Of a DNA stretch of 64,000 nucleotides, positions 1 to 7,354 are shown in pieces. Numbering within the stretch: the first letter of the stretch is position 1; the number at the start of each line of letters is the position of its first letter. The stretch lies in the NCBI GenBank assembly GCA_903838415.1, contig CAILYI010000194.1, forward strand, positions 49,413 through 113,412, written 5' to 3'. The position numbers were made by a program, and so were the translations under genes. This stretch comes from an uncultured Anaerolineae bacterium. GTDB taxonomy: Bacteria; Chloroflexota; Anaerolineae; Anaerolineales; Villigracilaceae. Under the pieces are notes generated by a model that worked only from the letters and a program-made list of their open reading frames with translations, ran no database searches and was not told where the DNA came from.

Positions 1-1
1 C

Positions 2-295
2 TCGCTGGACGACCCGGAGTATCTCGATTGGACGGTCAAAACCCTGGTGGCTGAAAGGAATCGCCTTTTCGACGGCCTTTCCCGCCTGCCCTGGCTCTCC
101 CCCTACCCTTCGAGCGCCAACTTCCTCCTGTGCCGCGTCGCCCCTGAAGTGGATGCCGCCCAACTCAAAGCGGATTTGGCCCAAAACCACGGCATCTTCA
201 TCCGCTACTTCAACAAACCCGGTCTGACGGACTGTATCCGCATTTCGGTCGGCAAGCCGGAGCAGACGGACGCGTTGTTAAAGGCATTGTCATAA
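2..295 (+). CDS. hisC: Histidinol-phosphate aminotransferase, C-terminal part
   Basis: This is the 3' end of a gene that begins before the window; the frame is open from base 2, upstream of the internal GTG at 47. The product would transfer an amino group from glutamate to imidazole-acetol phosphate using PLP, a late step of histidine synthesis. The visible part is the C-terminal small domain of a class I/II aminotransferase, with a typical ending: a YPSSANFLL segment, then IFIRYFNKPGL and CIRISVGKPEQ, the region that contacts substrate phosphate in this fold. It is followed directly by hisB on the same strand, which supports HisC over other aminotransferases. The PLP lysine lies outside the window, so activity cannot be judged here. 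Confidence 0.9.
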   Translation, partial: SLDDPEYLDWTVKTLVAERNRLFDGLSRLPWLSPYPSSANFLLCRVAPEVDAAQLKADLAQNHGIFIRYFNKPGLTDCIRISVGKPEQTDALLKALS

Positions 296-333
296 GTCAT
301 AGGTCATAAATCGCCGACCTATGACCTATGACT
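295..333. repeat. Intercistronic palindrome, TCATAGG family (hisC-hisB)
   Basis: Two 19-nt arms (295-313 and 315-333) are inverted copies differing at two bases, and each is built from iterated GTCATAG/CTATGAC units. The element fills the hisC-hisB gap and would form a hairpin in the his mRNA. A second member lies at 5601-5646. No U-run follows, so it does not look like an intrinsic terminator. Confidence 0.8.
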
Positions 334-346
334 CAAAAGGATACTC

Positions 347-937
347 ATGCGAACCGCCACCTTTTCCCGCAAAACCAACGAAACCGACATCAACATCGAT
401 TTGAATTTGGACGGCTCCGGCCTCCACGACATCGCCACCGGTGTCGGCTTTCTGGACCACATGCTGACACACATCGCCGTGCATGGATTATTTGACCTGA
501 CCATCAAGGCGACCGGCGACTTGCACATCGACGTGCATCACACGGTCGAGGATGTGGCGCTGGTGCTCGGTTCCGCTTTCGACCAGGCGCTCGGCGACCG
601 CAAGGGCATTTTCCGCATGGCCAGTTTTTACGTCCCGATGGACGAAAGCCTGGCCTTTGTGGCGCTCGATTTATCGGGACGCCCCTACAGCGTAATCGAC
701 GCCACATGGGGCAGCGCCCCGGTCGGGCAAATTCCCACCAGCCTGTTCCCGCACTTTTTCGAGAGTTTCGCCGTCACCGCACGCTGCAATCTCCACGCCC
801 GGATTCTCTACGGCCGCGACGACCACCACAAAGCTGAGGCGCTCTTCAAGGCACTGGCGCGAGCGCTGGACGCGGCGACGATGTTGGATGAAAGACGAAA
901 GAGTGTGCCCAGCACGAAAGGGACGTTGACCGAGTAA
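347..937 (+). CDS. hisB: Imidazoleglycerol-phosphate dehydratase
   Basis: HisB removes water from imidazole glycerol phosphate to give imidazole acetol phosphate, the step before HisC. The 196-residue protein has the normal length of the monofunctional enzyme, without the phosphatase domain of enterobacterial HisB. The family signatures are present: [13 protein letters not shown] near residue 35, HHTVEDVAL near 64-72 and [16 protein letters not shown] near the C-terminus; their histidines and glutamates bind the two Mn ions. The start ATG has an AAAGGATACTC ribosome binding site just upstream. It lies between hisC and hisA and is flanked on both sides by palindromes. Confidence 0.97.
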   Translation: MRTATFSRKTNETDINIDLNLDGSGLHDIATGVGFLDHMLTHIAVHGLFDLTIKATGDLHIDVHHTVEDVALVLGSAFDQALGDRKGIFRMASFYVPMDESLAFVALDLSGRPYSVIDATWGSAPVGQIPTSLFPHFFESFAVTARCNLHARILYGRDDHHKAEALFKALARALDAATMLDERRKSVPSTKGTLTE

Positions 938-984
938 ACAAATAGACAGGTACACACATACCTGTTTCCTTTTTACTTGTTTAC
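934..984. repeat. Intercistronic palindrome, AAACAAGT/ACAGGTA family (hisB-hisA)
   Basis: Outer arms GTAAACAA (934-941) and TTGTTTAC (977-984) enclose inner arms ACAGGTA (946-952) and TACCTGT (959-965), with an asymmetric internal loop. The hisB stop codon (935-937) lies in the outer arm. The same sequence words (AAACAAGTA, GTAGACA) recur in the palindrome at 4435-4468. Confidence 0.7.
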
Positions 985-1006
985 TTGCCTACTGGATACC
1001 TAACCC

Positions 1007-1741
1007 ATGACACCTGAACCCCCCTTCACCATTTTCCCCGCAATCGATCTCCGCAACGGCAAAATCGTCCGCCTGGCGCAGGGCGACCCCGAGCGCCAGA
1101 CCACCTACGGCGATGATCCGCGTGCGCAGGCCGAGCAGTTCAAAGCCGCAGGCGCCGAGTGGATTCACGTTATCAACCTGAGCGGCGCGTTTGGCGAGGA
1201 GGCCTCGGCCAACATGAAAGCTCTCGAAACGGTACTCCGCGTCGGCTTGAAGGTTGAGTTCGGCGGCGGCATCCGCGACGAGGAAACGGTCCGCATCCCG
1301 CTTGAAATGGGCGTGGAGCGTGTTTTCCTGGGCACCGCCGCCATCCAGAACCCGGCGCTGGTCGATTGGGCGGTAGCGCGCTACGGCGCCGCCCGCATCG
1401 CCGCCGATATCGGCGCGCGCGACGGGCAGGTGATGATTCGCGGCTGGCAGGAATCCACCCCGCTGAGCATGCTCGAGGCTGGTAAGCGCTTCCGCGCCCA
1501 GGGCCTGGCGTGGTGCGTCCTGACGGACGTCCGCCGGGATGGCGTCGGCAGCGGCGTCAGCGTGGAGGCAGCCGTCGAGCTGCAAACCGCTACCGGCCTG
1601 CAAGTGGTCGCCTCGGGCGGCGTTTCCAGCCTGGAGGATGTCATCCGCGTCAAAAATGCCGGGCTGGCGGGCGTCATCATCGGTCGGGCGCTCTATGAAG
1701 GCAAACTCTCGCTGCGCGAAGCCCTGCTTGAGACAGCGTAA
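1007..1741 (+). CDS. hisA: ProFAR isomerase (HisA)
   Basis: HisA opens the ribose of ProFAR to make PRFAR, the substrate of the HisH-HisF synthase. The 244-residue protein is a single (beta/alpha)8 barrel of usual length. FPAIDLRNGKIVRL near the N-terminus carries the first catalytic aspartate, TDVRRDGVGSG near residue 170 carries the second, and the phosphate-binding loops are GGGIRDEETV and ASGGVSSLEDV. These fit HisA rather than HisF. The next his gene, hisH, is over 2 kb away because an antisense glycosyltransferase and a MarR gene lie between. Confidence 0.96.
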   Translation: MTPEPPFTIFPAIDLRNGKIVRLAQGDPERQTTYGDDPRAQAEQFKAAGAEWIHVINLSGAFGEEASANMKALETVLRVGLKVEFGGGIRDEETVRIPLEMGVERVFLGTAAIQNPALVDWAVARYGAARIAADIGARDGQVMIRGWQESTPLSMLEAGKRFRAQGLAWCVLTDVRRDGVGSGVSVEAAVELQTATGLQVVASGGVSSLEDVIRVKNAGLAGVIIGRALYEGKLSLREALLETA

Positions 1742-1753
1742 AACAAGCTGAGT

Positions 1754-2017
1754 GTGAAAACATCCCAAAGAATTCTTGTTTTGGCAATCATTGTGCTGCT
1801 TAGCGGGCTCGGCCTGTTCTGTCTCGGCCTGATGCTTGATCCATTCAGCCTGCCTTTTCAAGATTACGAGCAAATGCCGCTCGCCACACAGCAAGCCTAC
1901 GAAACACGCGCCGCCTGGATGCAAATCATTCGTCTGTCTGGTTGCGGCATAACCGTCCTGGCCTTGCTGGGCATGCTGCTCACCTGGCTGGTTGGTCGGC
2001 GACGGCCGCAAGGATGA
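1754..2017 (+). CDS. Small two-helix membrane protein, unknown function
   Basis: An 87-residue product starting at GTG 12 nt after the hisA stop. Two hydrophobic helices are evident (about residues 6-28 and 60-81), joined by a polar loop rich in Q, E and A, with a C-terminal basic tail GRRRPQG that suggests a cytoplasmic C-terminus. I do not recognise a family. Its 3' end overlaps the convergent glycosyltransferase gene by 38 nt. Membrane-protein composition in frame supports a real gene, but the GTG start has no clear ribosome binding site, so this stays tentative. Confidence 0.5.
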   Translation: MKTSQRILVLAIIVLLSGLGLFCLGLMLDPFSLPFQDYEQMPLATQQAYETRAAWMQIIRLSGCGITVLALLGMLLTWLVGRRRPQG

Positions 2018-3251
2018 TTTTGGCGGCCGTCTCAGCGCCATTTTCTTCCCGGATTTTTGCGCCCAACACCTTGGCCGCCTCGCGTACTTCGCTCTTTAAC
2101 ACAAACCGGATCGCCTCCGCCAGATTCTCTGCCGTCAGTTTTTTGCGCGAAATAGGCCTGGCTGCGACACCCAACTCATAAACACGCTGCGCCCAGGCAA
2201 ATTGATCGTTGCCATGCGGAATCACGATGGATGGCACGCCAGCCCGCAACCCCGCCGCCGTGGTGCCCGCCCCGCCGTGATGGACAACCACCGCCATGCG
2301 CGGAAAAAGCCAGGCGTGTGGCGCGCTTTCCAACAGGTAGATGCTCTCAGGCAGGGAGATGCCTTCCGGCGTCCCACTCCAACCGGTGGCGAGCACCCCG
2401 CGTTCGCCCGAGCGCGCCAGGGCCTCGAGGATTAGCTGGGCGGTCTGGGTGGCCTGTTTCGGGTCGCCGATACTGCCAAAGCCGATGTAAACCGGCGCCG
2501 GGCCGCGTTCGAGGAAATCCGTCAGCGCGGTGGGCGGCTGCCAGTTGGGTTCGTCATCCAAAAACCAAAACCCGGTCTGATGGACGTGCGGCGGGAAATC
2601 CGCTGTCTGCGGGAAAATATGTGGACTGCACGAAACCACCGTTGGATGTGTCGCGCGTGTCTGGCGCGGAAAGGGACTGCCAAAATTAGCTGGCAGGCGG
2701 CCAAACTCTCGCTTCCAGAAATCTGCCACGCCGCCGCGCGACACCATCCAGAAAATTTGCTGGAAAACCTGGTGAGTCAGCAGGTTATAGGTTTTCCCCA
2801 GGCGCGGCCCGGTAGAAAAAATCAGCGATGGGTAGGCGCGGGTGGCAGCCATCGGGAAGGGCGCAGCCAACACGGACGGAATTCCGCGTTCCTGCGCCGC
2901 AAAATAGCCAATCGTCATCCCAGGATGGTAAACCACCAGGTCGGCCTCCTGGCAGGCAGCAAAAAAATGTTTCTGCAGCGCCATTCCCAGGCGTTTCAAC
3001 TCATTGAAACTGCGCGCAAATTTAAGCGGATTGTCGGCCTGCCGGGCATTATCAGCCACGGCGCTGTTCATCACACTGGCCAAATCGCCGGGGATGGGAT
3101 AACACTCCAGTCCCAAGCCGCGCACGAAATCTGCGAACATTTCCAGTGTGGCAACTCGCACCTGCACCCCCGTTTTTTGCAGCGCCAGCCCAAGTGCCAG
3201 GTACGGCTGGACATCGCCGCGTGAACCCATCGTTAAAATAGTAATTAGCAT
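1980..3251 (-). CDS. Glycosyltransferase family 1 (UGT/MGT type)
   Basis: A 423-residue GT-B enzyme of the UDP-glucosyltransferase/macrolide glycosyltransferase type, which moves a sugar from a nucleotide sugar to a lipophilic acceptor such as a sterol, polyketide or lipid. The N-terminal ILTMGSRGDVQPYLALG is the hallmark of the sterol 3-beta-glucosyltransferase and vancomycin-group branch. The C-terminal donor site has HHGGAGTTAAGLRAGVPS followed by IPHGNDQFAWAQRV. The acceptor cannot be read from sequence. It lies antisense within the his cluster, downstream of a MarR gene that may control it. A GTAGGGGCGACC-type repeat separates the two. Confidence 0.9.
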   Translation of the reverse strand: MLITILTMGSRGDVQPYLALGLALQKTGVQVRVATLEMFADFVRGLGLECYPIPGDLASVMNSAVADNARQADNPLKFARSFNELKRLGMALQKHFFAACQEADLVVYHPGMTIGYFAAQERGIPSVLAAPFPMAATRAYPSLIFSTGPRLGKTYNLLTHQVFQQIFWMVSRGGVADFWKREFGRLPANFGSPFPRQTRATHPTVVSCSPHIFPQTADFPPHVHQTGFWFLDDEPNWQPPTALTDFLERGPAPVYIGFGSIGDPKQATQTAQLILEALARSGERGVLATGWSGTPEGISLPESIYLLESAPHAWLFPRMAVVVHHGGAGTTAAGLRAGVPSIVIPHGNDQFAWAQRVYELGVAARPISRKKLTAENLAEAIRFVLKSEVREAAKVLGAKIREENGAETAAKIILAAVADQPAR

Positions 3252-3263
3252 ATCATCTCCGCT

Positions 3264-3358
3264 GTAAGGGCGACCTGCCCAGGTATAGCATTAACTATCT
3301 TCAGGCAAATTGGCCGCGTAAAATAGTTTACCGTCTGGTTTTGAAGGGTCGCCCCTAC
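3264..3358. repeat. REP/MITE-like element with GTAGGGGCGACC-type ends
   Basis: About 95 bp bounded by near-perfect inverted ends: GTAAGGGCGACC at 3264-3275 and GGGTCGCCCCTAC at 3346-3358. It fills the gap between the glycosyltransferase start and the marR stop, and its right end overlaps the marR stop codon. The same end sequence forms the compact hairpin at 49907-49935 next to a transposase remnant, so a non-autonomous mobile repeat is likely. Confidence 0.6.
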
Positions 3359-3765
3359 GCCTTAAAAAGTGCAACCAATTTGGTCAAAATCGCATCGAAC
3401 TGCCTGGCCTCCTCCGCACTCAGCGCCGAGCGGATAAAATCGCCGTATTCTTTCAAAGTCTGGAGTTTGGCCGCCACCAGTGCTGCTCCCGCCCCGGTCA
3501 GTGCGACGTAAAAAACACGCTTATCGGTCTCTGATTGGGTTTTCACCACGAAACCCATCTCGACCAGTTTCTGAATACCCGCTGTGACCGAGGGTTTTGA
3601 AAACCCCAGCCGGGCAACAACGTCAGTGATCGTGGGCTGGCCCAGCGCGGCAATCGTGTCGATATATTGGAACTGGCTGACGGTCAGGTGCGCGAACCCT
3701 TCCGGTTGCAGGCGTTTGAGCGATTGATCCAGGGTTTCGATAAATTCGAGTAAGATTTTGTCCAT
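3355..3765 (-). CDS. MarR-family transcriptional regulator
   Basis: A 136-residue winged-helix protein of normal MarR length. The helix-turn-helix lies around residues 45-70 (PTITDVVARLGFSKPSVTAGIQKL) and is followed by the wing TQSETDKRVFYVALTGAG, the usual D-x-R basic wing. MarR proteins bind a palindrome as dimers and are released by small ligands or oxidants. It is transcribed toward the glycosyltransferase, which it may control together with itself. A perfect palindrome at 3780-3796 lies 15 nt upstream of its start codon and within the divergent hisH promoter. The ligand is unknown. Confidence 0.9.
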   Translation of the reverse strand: MDKILLEFIETLDQSLKRLQPEGFAHLTVSQFQYIDTIAALGQPTITDVVARLGFSKPSVTAGIQKLVEMGFVVKTQSETDKRVFYVALTGAGAALVAAKLQTLKEYGDFIRSALSAEEARQFDAILTKLVALFKA

Positions 3766-3775
3766 AGCATCTCTT

Positions 3776-3803
3776 TTGATTAGTTAGGCTAACTAATTAT
3801 AAT
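3776..3803 (+). promoter_or_regulatory. hisH promoter overlapping a 17-bp palindromic operator
   Basis: TTGATT (3776-3781), a 16-nt spacer and a perfect TATAAT (3798-3803) precede hisH. A perfect palindrome TTAGTTAG-G-CTAACTAA (3780-3796) occupies the whole spacer. On the other strand TATAAT also reads at 3801-3796, toward marR. A MarR dimer bound here would block both promoters. This is inference from position. Confidence 0.7.
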
Positions 3804-3819
3804 CGTTTTTGGAGTAGTT

Positions 3820-4425
3820 ATGATTACACTTGTAGATTACAAAGCCGGTAACCTGACCTCCGTCCGGCGCGCGCTCGACCACCTGGGCATCCCCTGCCAG
3901 ATTTCCGCCGACCCAGATGTGGTGCGCCGCGCTGAGAAACTGATATTTCCTGGCGTGGGGGCCGCGGGCGCGGCGATGGCGGTGCTGCGTGAACGCGGGC
4001 TGGATGCGGCGTTGAAAGAGGCCTTCAAAACCGGGATTCCAATTTTGGGGATTTGCATCGGCTGCCAGATTATCCTGACTCATTCGGAGGAGGATGACGC
4101 TGATGGCCTGGATTTACTCCCCGGAAACACCGTCCGCTTTCGGGTGGATGACCCGGCGCTGAAAATCCCCCACATGGGCTGGAACGGTGTGACCGTTACC
4201 CGGCCACATCCCCTGCTGAGTCATCTCCGCCCCGGCGACGAGTTTTACTTCGTCCACTCCTTCTACCCCCAACCAGCGGATGCCGCGCAAATCTACGCTG
4301 TAAGCGACTACGGCGGCCAATTCCCGGTGGCGATTGGCAAAGACAACCTGTTCGCCGTGCAATTCCACGCGGAAAAAAGCGGGACGGTGGGGTTGAAGGT
4401 GCTAGAGAATTTTAGAAAATGGTAA
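3820..4425 (+). CDS. hisH: Imidazole glycerol phosphate synthase, glutaminase subunit
   Basis: HisH hydrolyses glutamine and passes ammonia to HisF, which forms imidazole glycerol phosphate and AICAR. The 201-residue class I amidotransferase shows DYKAGNLTSVRRAL at the N-terminus, the nucleophile cysteine in GICIGCQIIL (the family usually has GICLGMQ; the catalytic Cys is kept), and the catalytic His-Glu pair in QFHAEKSG. A TTGGAG ribosome binding site lies 5 nt before ATG. It has its own promoter, unlike the genes that follow it, and is separated from hisF by a 14-bp hairpin. Confidence 0.96.
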   Translation: MITLVDYKAGNLTSVRRALDHLGIPCQISADPDVVRRAEKLIFPGVGAAGAAMAVLRERGLDAALKEAFKTGIPILGICIGCQIILTHSEEDDADGLDLLPGNTVRFRVDDPALKIPHMGWNGVTVTRPHPLLSHLRPGDEFYFVHSFYPQPADAAQIYAVSDYGGQFPVAIGKDNLFAVQFHAEKSGTVGLKVLENFRKW

Positions 4426-4434
4426 GCAAGTAGA

Positions 4435-4468
4435 CAGGGAAACAAGTAGACAAGTACTTGTTTCCCTG
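4435..4468. repeat. Intercistronic palindrome, AAACAAGT family (hisH-hisF)
   Basis: A perfect 14-bp stem, CAGGGAAACAAGTA (4435-4448) and its complement (4455-4468), closes on a 6-nt loop GACAAG. Words AAACAAGTA and AGTAGACA match the hisB-hisA element. The hisF ribosome binding site lies just after it and is not included in the stem. Confidence 0.8.
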
Positions 4469-4487
4469 CTCACTCCAAAGGAGCCCC

Positions 4488-5276
4488 ATGTTATCCAAAA
4501 GAATCATCTCCTGCCTCGACGTACGCGATGGCAAACTCGCCAAATCGGTCAAATTTGTGGACACCAAAGACATCGGCGACCCGGTGGTGAAGGCGCGCGA
4601 ATATTACGCCCAAGGCCTCGATGAATTGGTTTTTTATGACATCACCGCCTCCAGCGAGGATCGCGGCATCATGCTCGACGTGGTCAGCCGCGTGGCGGAG
4701 CAGGTTTTCATCCCATTTTCGGTGGGAGGCGGCCTTCGTACAGTGGAAGATTGCAGCCACGTCCTGCTCGCCGGGGCGGAAAAAGTCAACGTCAACAGCG
4801 CGGCAGTCAAAAATCCGGGCTTGATCGCCGAAGCCTCGAAAGCGTTCGGGGCGCAGGCCGTCGTCCTTTCGATGGATGTGCTCAAAGTTCCCAAATCCGC
4901 CCAAATCCCCAGCGGCTACGAAATCGTCATCAACGGCGGGCGCACGCCGATGGGGCTGGACGCCATCGCATGGGCCAAACGCGGGCAGGAACTGGGCGCG
5001 GGCGAGCTGGTGGTCAACTCGATTGACGCGGACGGAACGAAGGCCGGCTACGAGCTGACCCTGACGCGCCTGGTGGCCGAAGCGGTCACCATCCCGGTGA
5101 TAGCTTCTGGCGGCGGCGGGAAGCCCGAACATCTGTACGACGTGCTGACCGAGGGCAAAGCCGATGCTGCGCTGGTGGCGTCAATGCTGCATTTTGGCGA
5201 GTACACGGTCGGGCAGATTAAGGAATATTTGGCGGGGCGGGGGATTAAAGTCAGAATTCAGAAGGATGAAGGATGA
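4488..5276 (+). CDS. hisF: Imidazole glycerol phosphate synthase, cyclase subunit
   Basis: HisF uses ammonia from HisH to close the imidazole ring. The start is placed at the ATG at 4488, preceded by AAAGGAGCCCC and giving the family N-terminus [16 protein letters not shown]; an upstream in-frame start would add an unrelated tail. The 262-residue barrel carries the catalytic aspartates in CLDVRDG (near 11) and [14 protein letters not shown] (near 130), and phosphate loops [11 protein letters not shown] and [11 protein letters not shown]. The usual VVKG after the first motif reads LAKS here, a mild variation. It overlaps hisI by ATGA, implying translational coupling. Confidence 0.96.
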   Translation: MLSKRIISCLDVRDGKLAKSVKFVDTKDIGDPVVKAREYYAQGLDELVFYDITASSEDRGIMLDVVSRVAEQVFIPFSVGGGLRTVEDCSHVLLAGAEKVNVNSAAVKNPGLIAEASKAFGAQAVVLSMDVLKVPKSAQIPSGYEIVINGGRTPMGLDAIAWAKRGQELGAGELVVNSIDADGTKAGYELTLTRLVAEAVTIPVIASGGGGKPEHLYDVLTEGKADAALVASMLHFGEYTVGQIKEYLAGRGIKVRIQKDEG

Positions 5277-5608
5277 AAACAGAACAACTGAAATACGATT
5301 CGAACGGCCTGATTACCGCCGTCGTACAAGATGCCATCACCAAAGATGTGCTGATGGTGGCCTGGATGAACGCTGACTCTCTGGAAAAGACGCTCGAAAG
5401 CGGCGAAACCTGGTTCTGGAGCCGCTCGCGGCAGGAACTCTGGCACAAGGGCGGAACAAGCGGCAACGTCCAAACAGTGGTTGAAATCCGCTACGACTGC
5501 GACGCGGATACGCTGCTGGTGCTGGTCAATCCCGCCGGACCGGCCTGCCATACGGGGGAAATGACGTGCTTTTACAGAGTTCTGGAACTCATAAGTCATA
5601 GGTCATAG
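5273..5608 (+). CDS. hisI: Phosphoribosyl-AMP cyclohydrolase
   Basis: This enzyme opens the adenine ring of PR-AMP, the third step of the pathway. The 111-residue protein is the stand-alone cyclohydrolase, with hisE as a separate gene downstream. Core motifs are [23 protein letters not shown], the metal-binding DCDADTLL and the Zn-cysteine motif [12 protein letters not shown]. The start codon overlaps the hisF stop (ATGA). The last residues (LISHRS) are encoded by the beginning of the palindrome at 5601-5646, so the repeat has supplied part of the C-terminus. Confidence 0.95.
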   Translation: MKTEQLKYDSNGLITAVVQDAITKDVLMVAWMNADSLEKTLESGETWFWSRSRQELWHKGGTSGNVQTVVEIRYDCDADTLLVLVNPAGPACHTGEMTCFYRVLELISHRS

Positions 5609-5646
5609 GTCATAGGTCAAAAGTAGTTGACCTATGACCTATGACC
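5601..5646. repeat. Intercistronic palindrome, TCATAGG family (hisI-hisE)
   Basis: A perfect 20-bp stem (5601-5620 with 5627-5646) with a 6-nt loop AAGTAG. Each arm is made of iterated GGTCATA units and matches the hisC-hisB element. The hisI stop codon (5606-5608) is inside the left arm. Confidence 0.85.
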
Positions 5647-5675
5647 ACTATCAAAAACCACGCAAAGGAATCTCA

Positions 5676-5951
5676 ATGAACCTTAATGATCTTTACGCCC
5701 TGATCCTTGATCGCAAAAACAACCCCAAACTCGGCTCCTACACCAACTCGCTGTTTGACTCCGGCCTGCCGCGCATGGCCCAAAAAGTGGGCGAGGAGGG
5801 CACCGAGGTGGTGGTGGCCGCTCTCGCGCAGGAAAATGCCCGTCTGGTGGAAGAAATCGCCGATTTGACGTATCACGTGCTCGTGCTGATGGCCGCCAAA
5901 GGACTGACTCCCGCCGATATCCTGTCCGAGCTGGAAAAACGCCACAAATAA
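5676..5951 (+). CDS. hisE: Phosphoribosyl-ATP pyrophosphatase
   Basis: HisE removes pyrophosphate from PR-ATP, the second step of histidine synthesis. The start is the ATG at 5676, behind an AAAGGAATCTC ribosome binding site; an upstream in-frame ATG inside the palindrome would give an unusual leader. The 92-residue alpha-helical protein has the MazG-like signature KVGEEGTEVVVAAL and EIADLTYHVLVLMA, whose acidic residues bind Mg. It is the last his gene in the window; hisG and hisD are not present. The convergent pncB gene ends 10 nt away. Confidence 0.95.
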   Translation: MNLNDLYALILDRKNNPKLGSYTNSLFDSGLPRMAQKVGEEGTEVVVAALAQENARLVEEIADLTYHVLVLMAAKGLTPADILSELEKRHK

Positions 5952-5961
5952 CGGCGGGAAA

Positions 5962-7305
5962 TTACCAGACCCGCTCCAGGCTGGGGTTATCGAGCGGCTT
6001 GCGGCCCACCTTAGCCATATCCACCCACTCGCCGTGGACTTTGACGCGCACCACATCCGCCGTAAAATCGGTGACGGTGGTGCCGTTGTTGTTGAACAGA
6101 TACGAACCGACCGCGTAAATATCCACCGGAACGCCCAGTTTTTCGAATTTGCGGATTTTCTCCGGAGCGAATCCGCCGGAAACGACAATTTTGACGCTGT
6201 GACAGAATTCCCGTGCCCGCTCCTGCCAGGCCGGATTCAGATCCCAGCGCTCCCAGGCCGAATCCAATCCCTGGCGGACGTTGAACACCAGCCGGGGCGT
6301 GACTCCCAGGTCGAGCGCCTGATCTCCCAGCGGGGTGACCGATTTATCGCGCAGGCTGCTGCTCGTATCCAGCCGGACGCCGTACAGCTTGTATTTCTCC
6401 GCTTCGGTTTCGTCACCGGCATCCTTCAGTTGACGATATTTGGCAAACATCGCATCCAGCACGCGCAATGAATCCTGCACCGAATCATTGTTGAAATCCA
6501 CCAGCGCAATGCGCGGAATATTGACCGGCAAAACCCGCGAAAAAGCCATCATCGCCTCGGCAGTATCGCCCAGGAAGCTGGCAATCGCCGCGTGCGCCAC
6601 CGTTCCGCCGCCCGCACCGCCCCACCAGTCACCCTGGGCATCGGTCGAAATGAACGCGCCCAGTTCTTTGGCGTGGTCCACGTTAAAGCGTTGCAGCGCA
6701 ATATTGTAAGCATACCCATCCGCCGCCTGGACTTCGTGCAGATCAAAGCGCGCCGGGAAAAACAAAACCGGCTTGCCGCGCGCCGCGACAAAAGTCTCGT
6801 AAACATTGGTGGCGATGCGGCTGGAGCGGGTCAGAATCCCAAGCGTAGGCGTTTCGAGCAGCGCAAAATCACGATAACGACCTCGCACTCGCATCACCGG
6901 CTGGACATTGAGCGGATCGCCGTCTGCAGAGACCACCGAACCATCATGCACCGCCCAGACTTTCAGCCGGTCGGCCGTTTCGACAAAATTCCCGCCCTCA
7001 AAATAACCGGTGCAGAGCTTGAGCATCTCCAGCGCCTTATCCACGCCAACCACGATGCTGGTGCCAATACGGCGGGTGAACCACTGCATTTCAACTTCCA
7101 GATCGCCAACGGCAATATTTTCAAAGGAAATATTTTTTGGAAGGTTGGGATATTCGCCAGTGTAGGTATAACCCTCGGCCGCCAGCGCCGTCAGCATGTG
7201 ATTGATATTGGCAAAATACTTATCAGAATACCAACCGGTGCGCATTCTTTCAATATCTAATTTGAACGTTTCATTTGTCAGGCGCTTACCATCAAAAATG
7301 GACAT
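5962..7305 (-). CDS. pncB: Nicotinate phosphoribosyltransferase
   Basis: This enzyme couples nicotinate to PRPP with ATP hydrolysis, feeding NAD synthesis by the Preiss-Handler route. The 447-residue length fits the family. Recognisable segments are TGWYSDKYF near the N-terminus, STDAQGDWWGGAGGGTVAHA in the middle, ALVDFNNDSVQDSLRVLDAMF, the GVRLDTSSSLRDKS phosphate-site region and VVSGGFAPEKIRKFEKLGVPVDIYAVG near the C-terminus. It lies 49 nt downstream of a nicotinamidase-like gene on the same strand, so nicotinamide would be deamidated and then converted to nicotinate mononucleotide. Confidence 0.93.
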   Translation of the reverse strand: MSIFDGKRLTNETFKLDIERMRTGWYSDKYFANINHMLTALAAEGYTYTGEYPNLPKNISFENIAVGDLEVEMQWFTRRIGTSIVVGVDKALEMLKLCTGYFEGGNFVETADRLKVWAVHDGSVVSADGDPLNVQPVMRVRGRYRDFALLETPTLGILTRSSRIATNVYETFVAARGKPVLFFPARFDLHEVQAADGYAYNIALQRFNVDHAKELGAFISTDAQGDWWGGAGGGTVAHAAIASFLGDTAEAMMAFSRVLPVNIPRIALVDFNNDSVQDSLRVLDAMFAKYRQLKDAGDETEAEKYKLYGVRLDTSSSLRDKSVTPLGDQALDLGVTPRLVFNVRQGLDSAWERWDLNPAWQERAREFCHSVKIVVSGGFAPEKIRKFEKLGVPVDIYAVGSYLFNNNGTTVTDFTADVVRVKVHGEWVDMAKVGRKPLDNPSLERVW

Positions 7306-7354
7306 GGAGTTCCTTCAACTCAAGCTATGCATTAGAAAATCGATCGCCAAATGA

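Noticed and set aside
989..2041. 350-codon minus-strand frame opposite hisA
   Set aside because: Composition is Gln/Ala/His-rich with no family features, and hisA on the plus strand is certain. It is an antisense shadow of a high-GC gene.
3780..3796. Palindrome similar to an IdeR/DtxR box
   Set aside because: TTAGTTAGGCTAACTAA resembles the IdeR consensus, but it lies beside a MarR gene and no iron gene is near. Assigned to MarR, with uncertainty.
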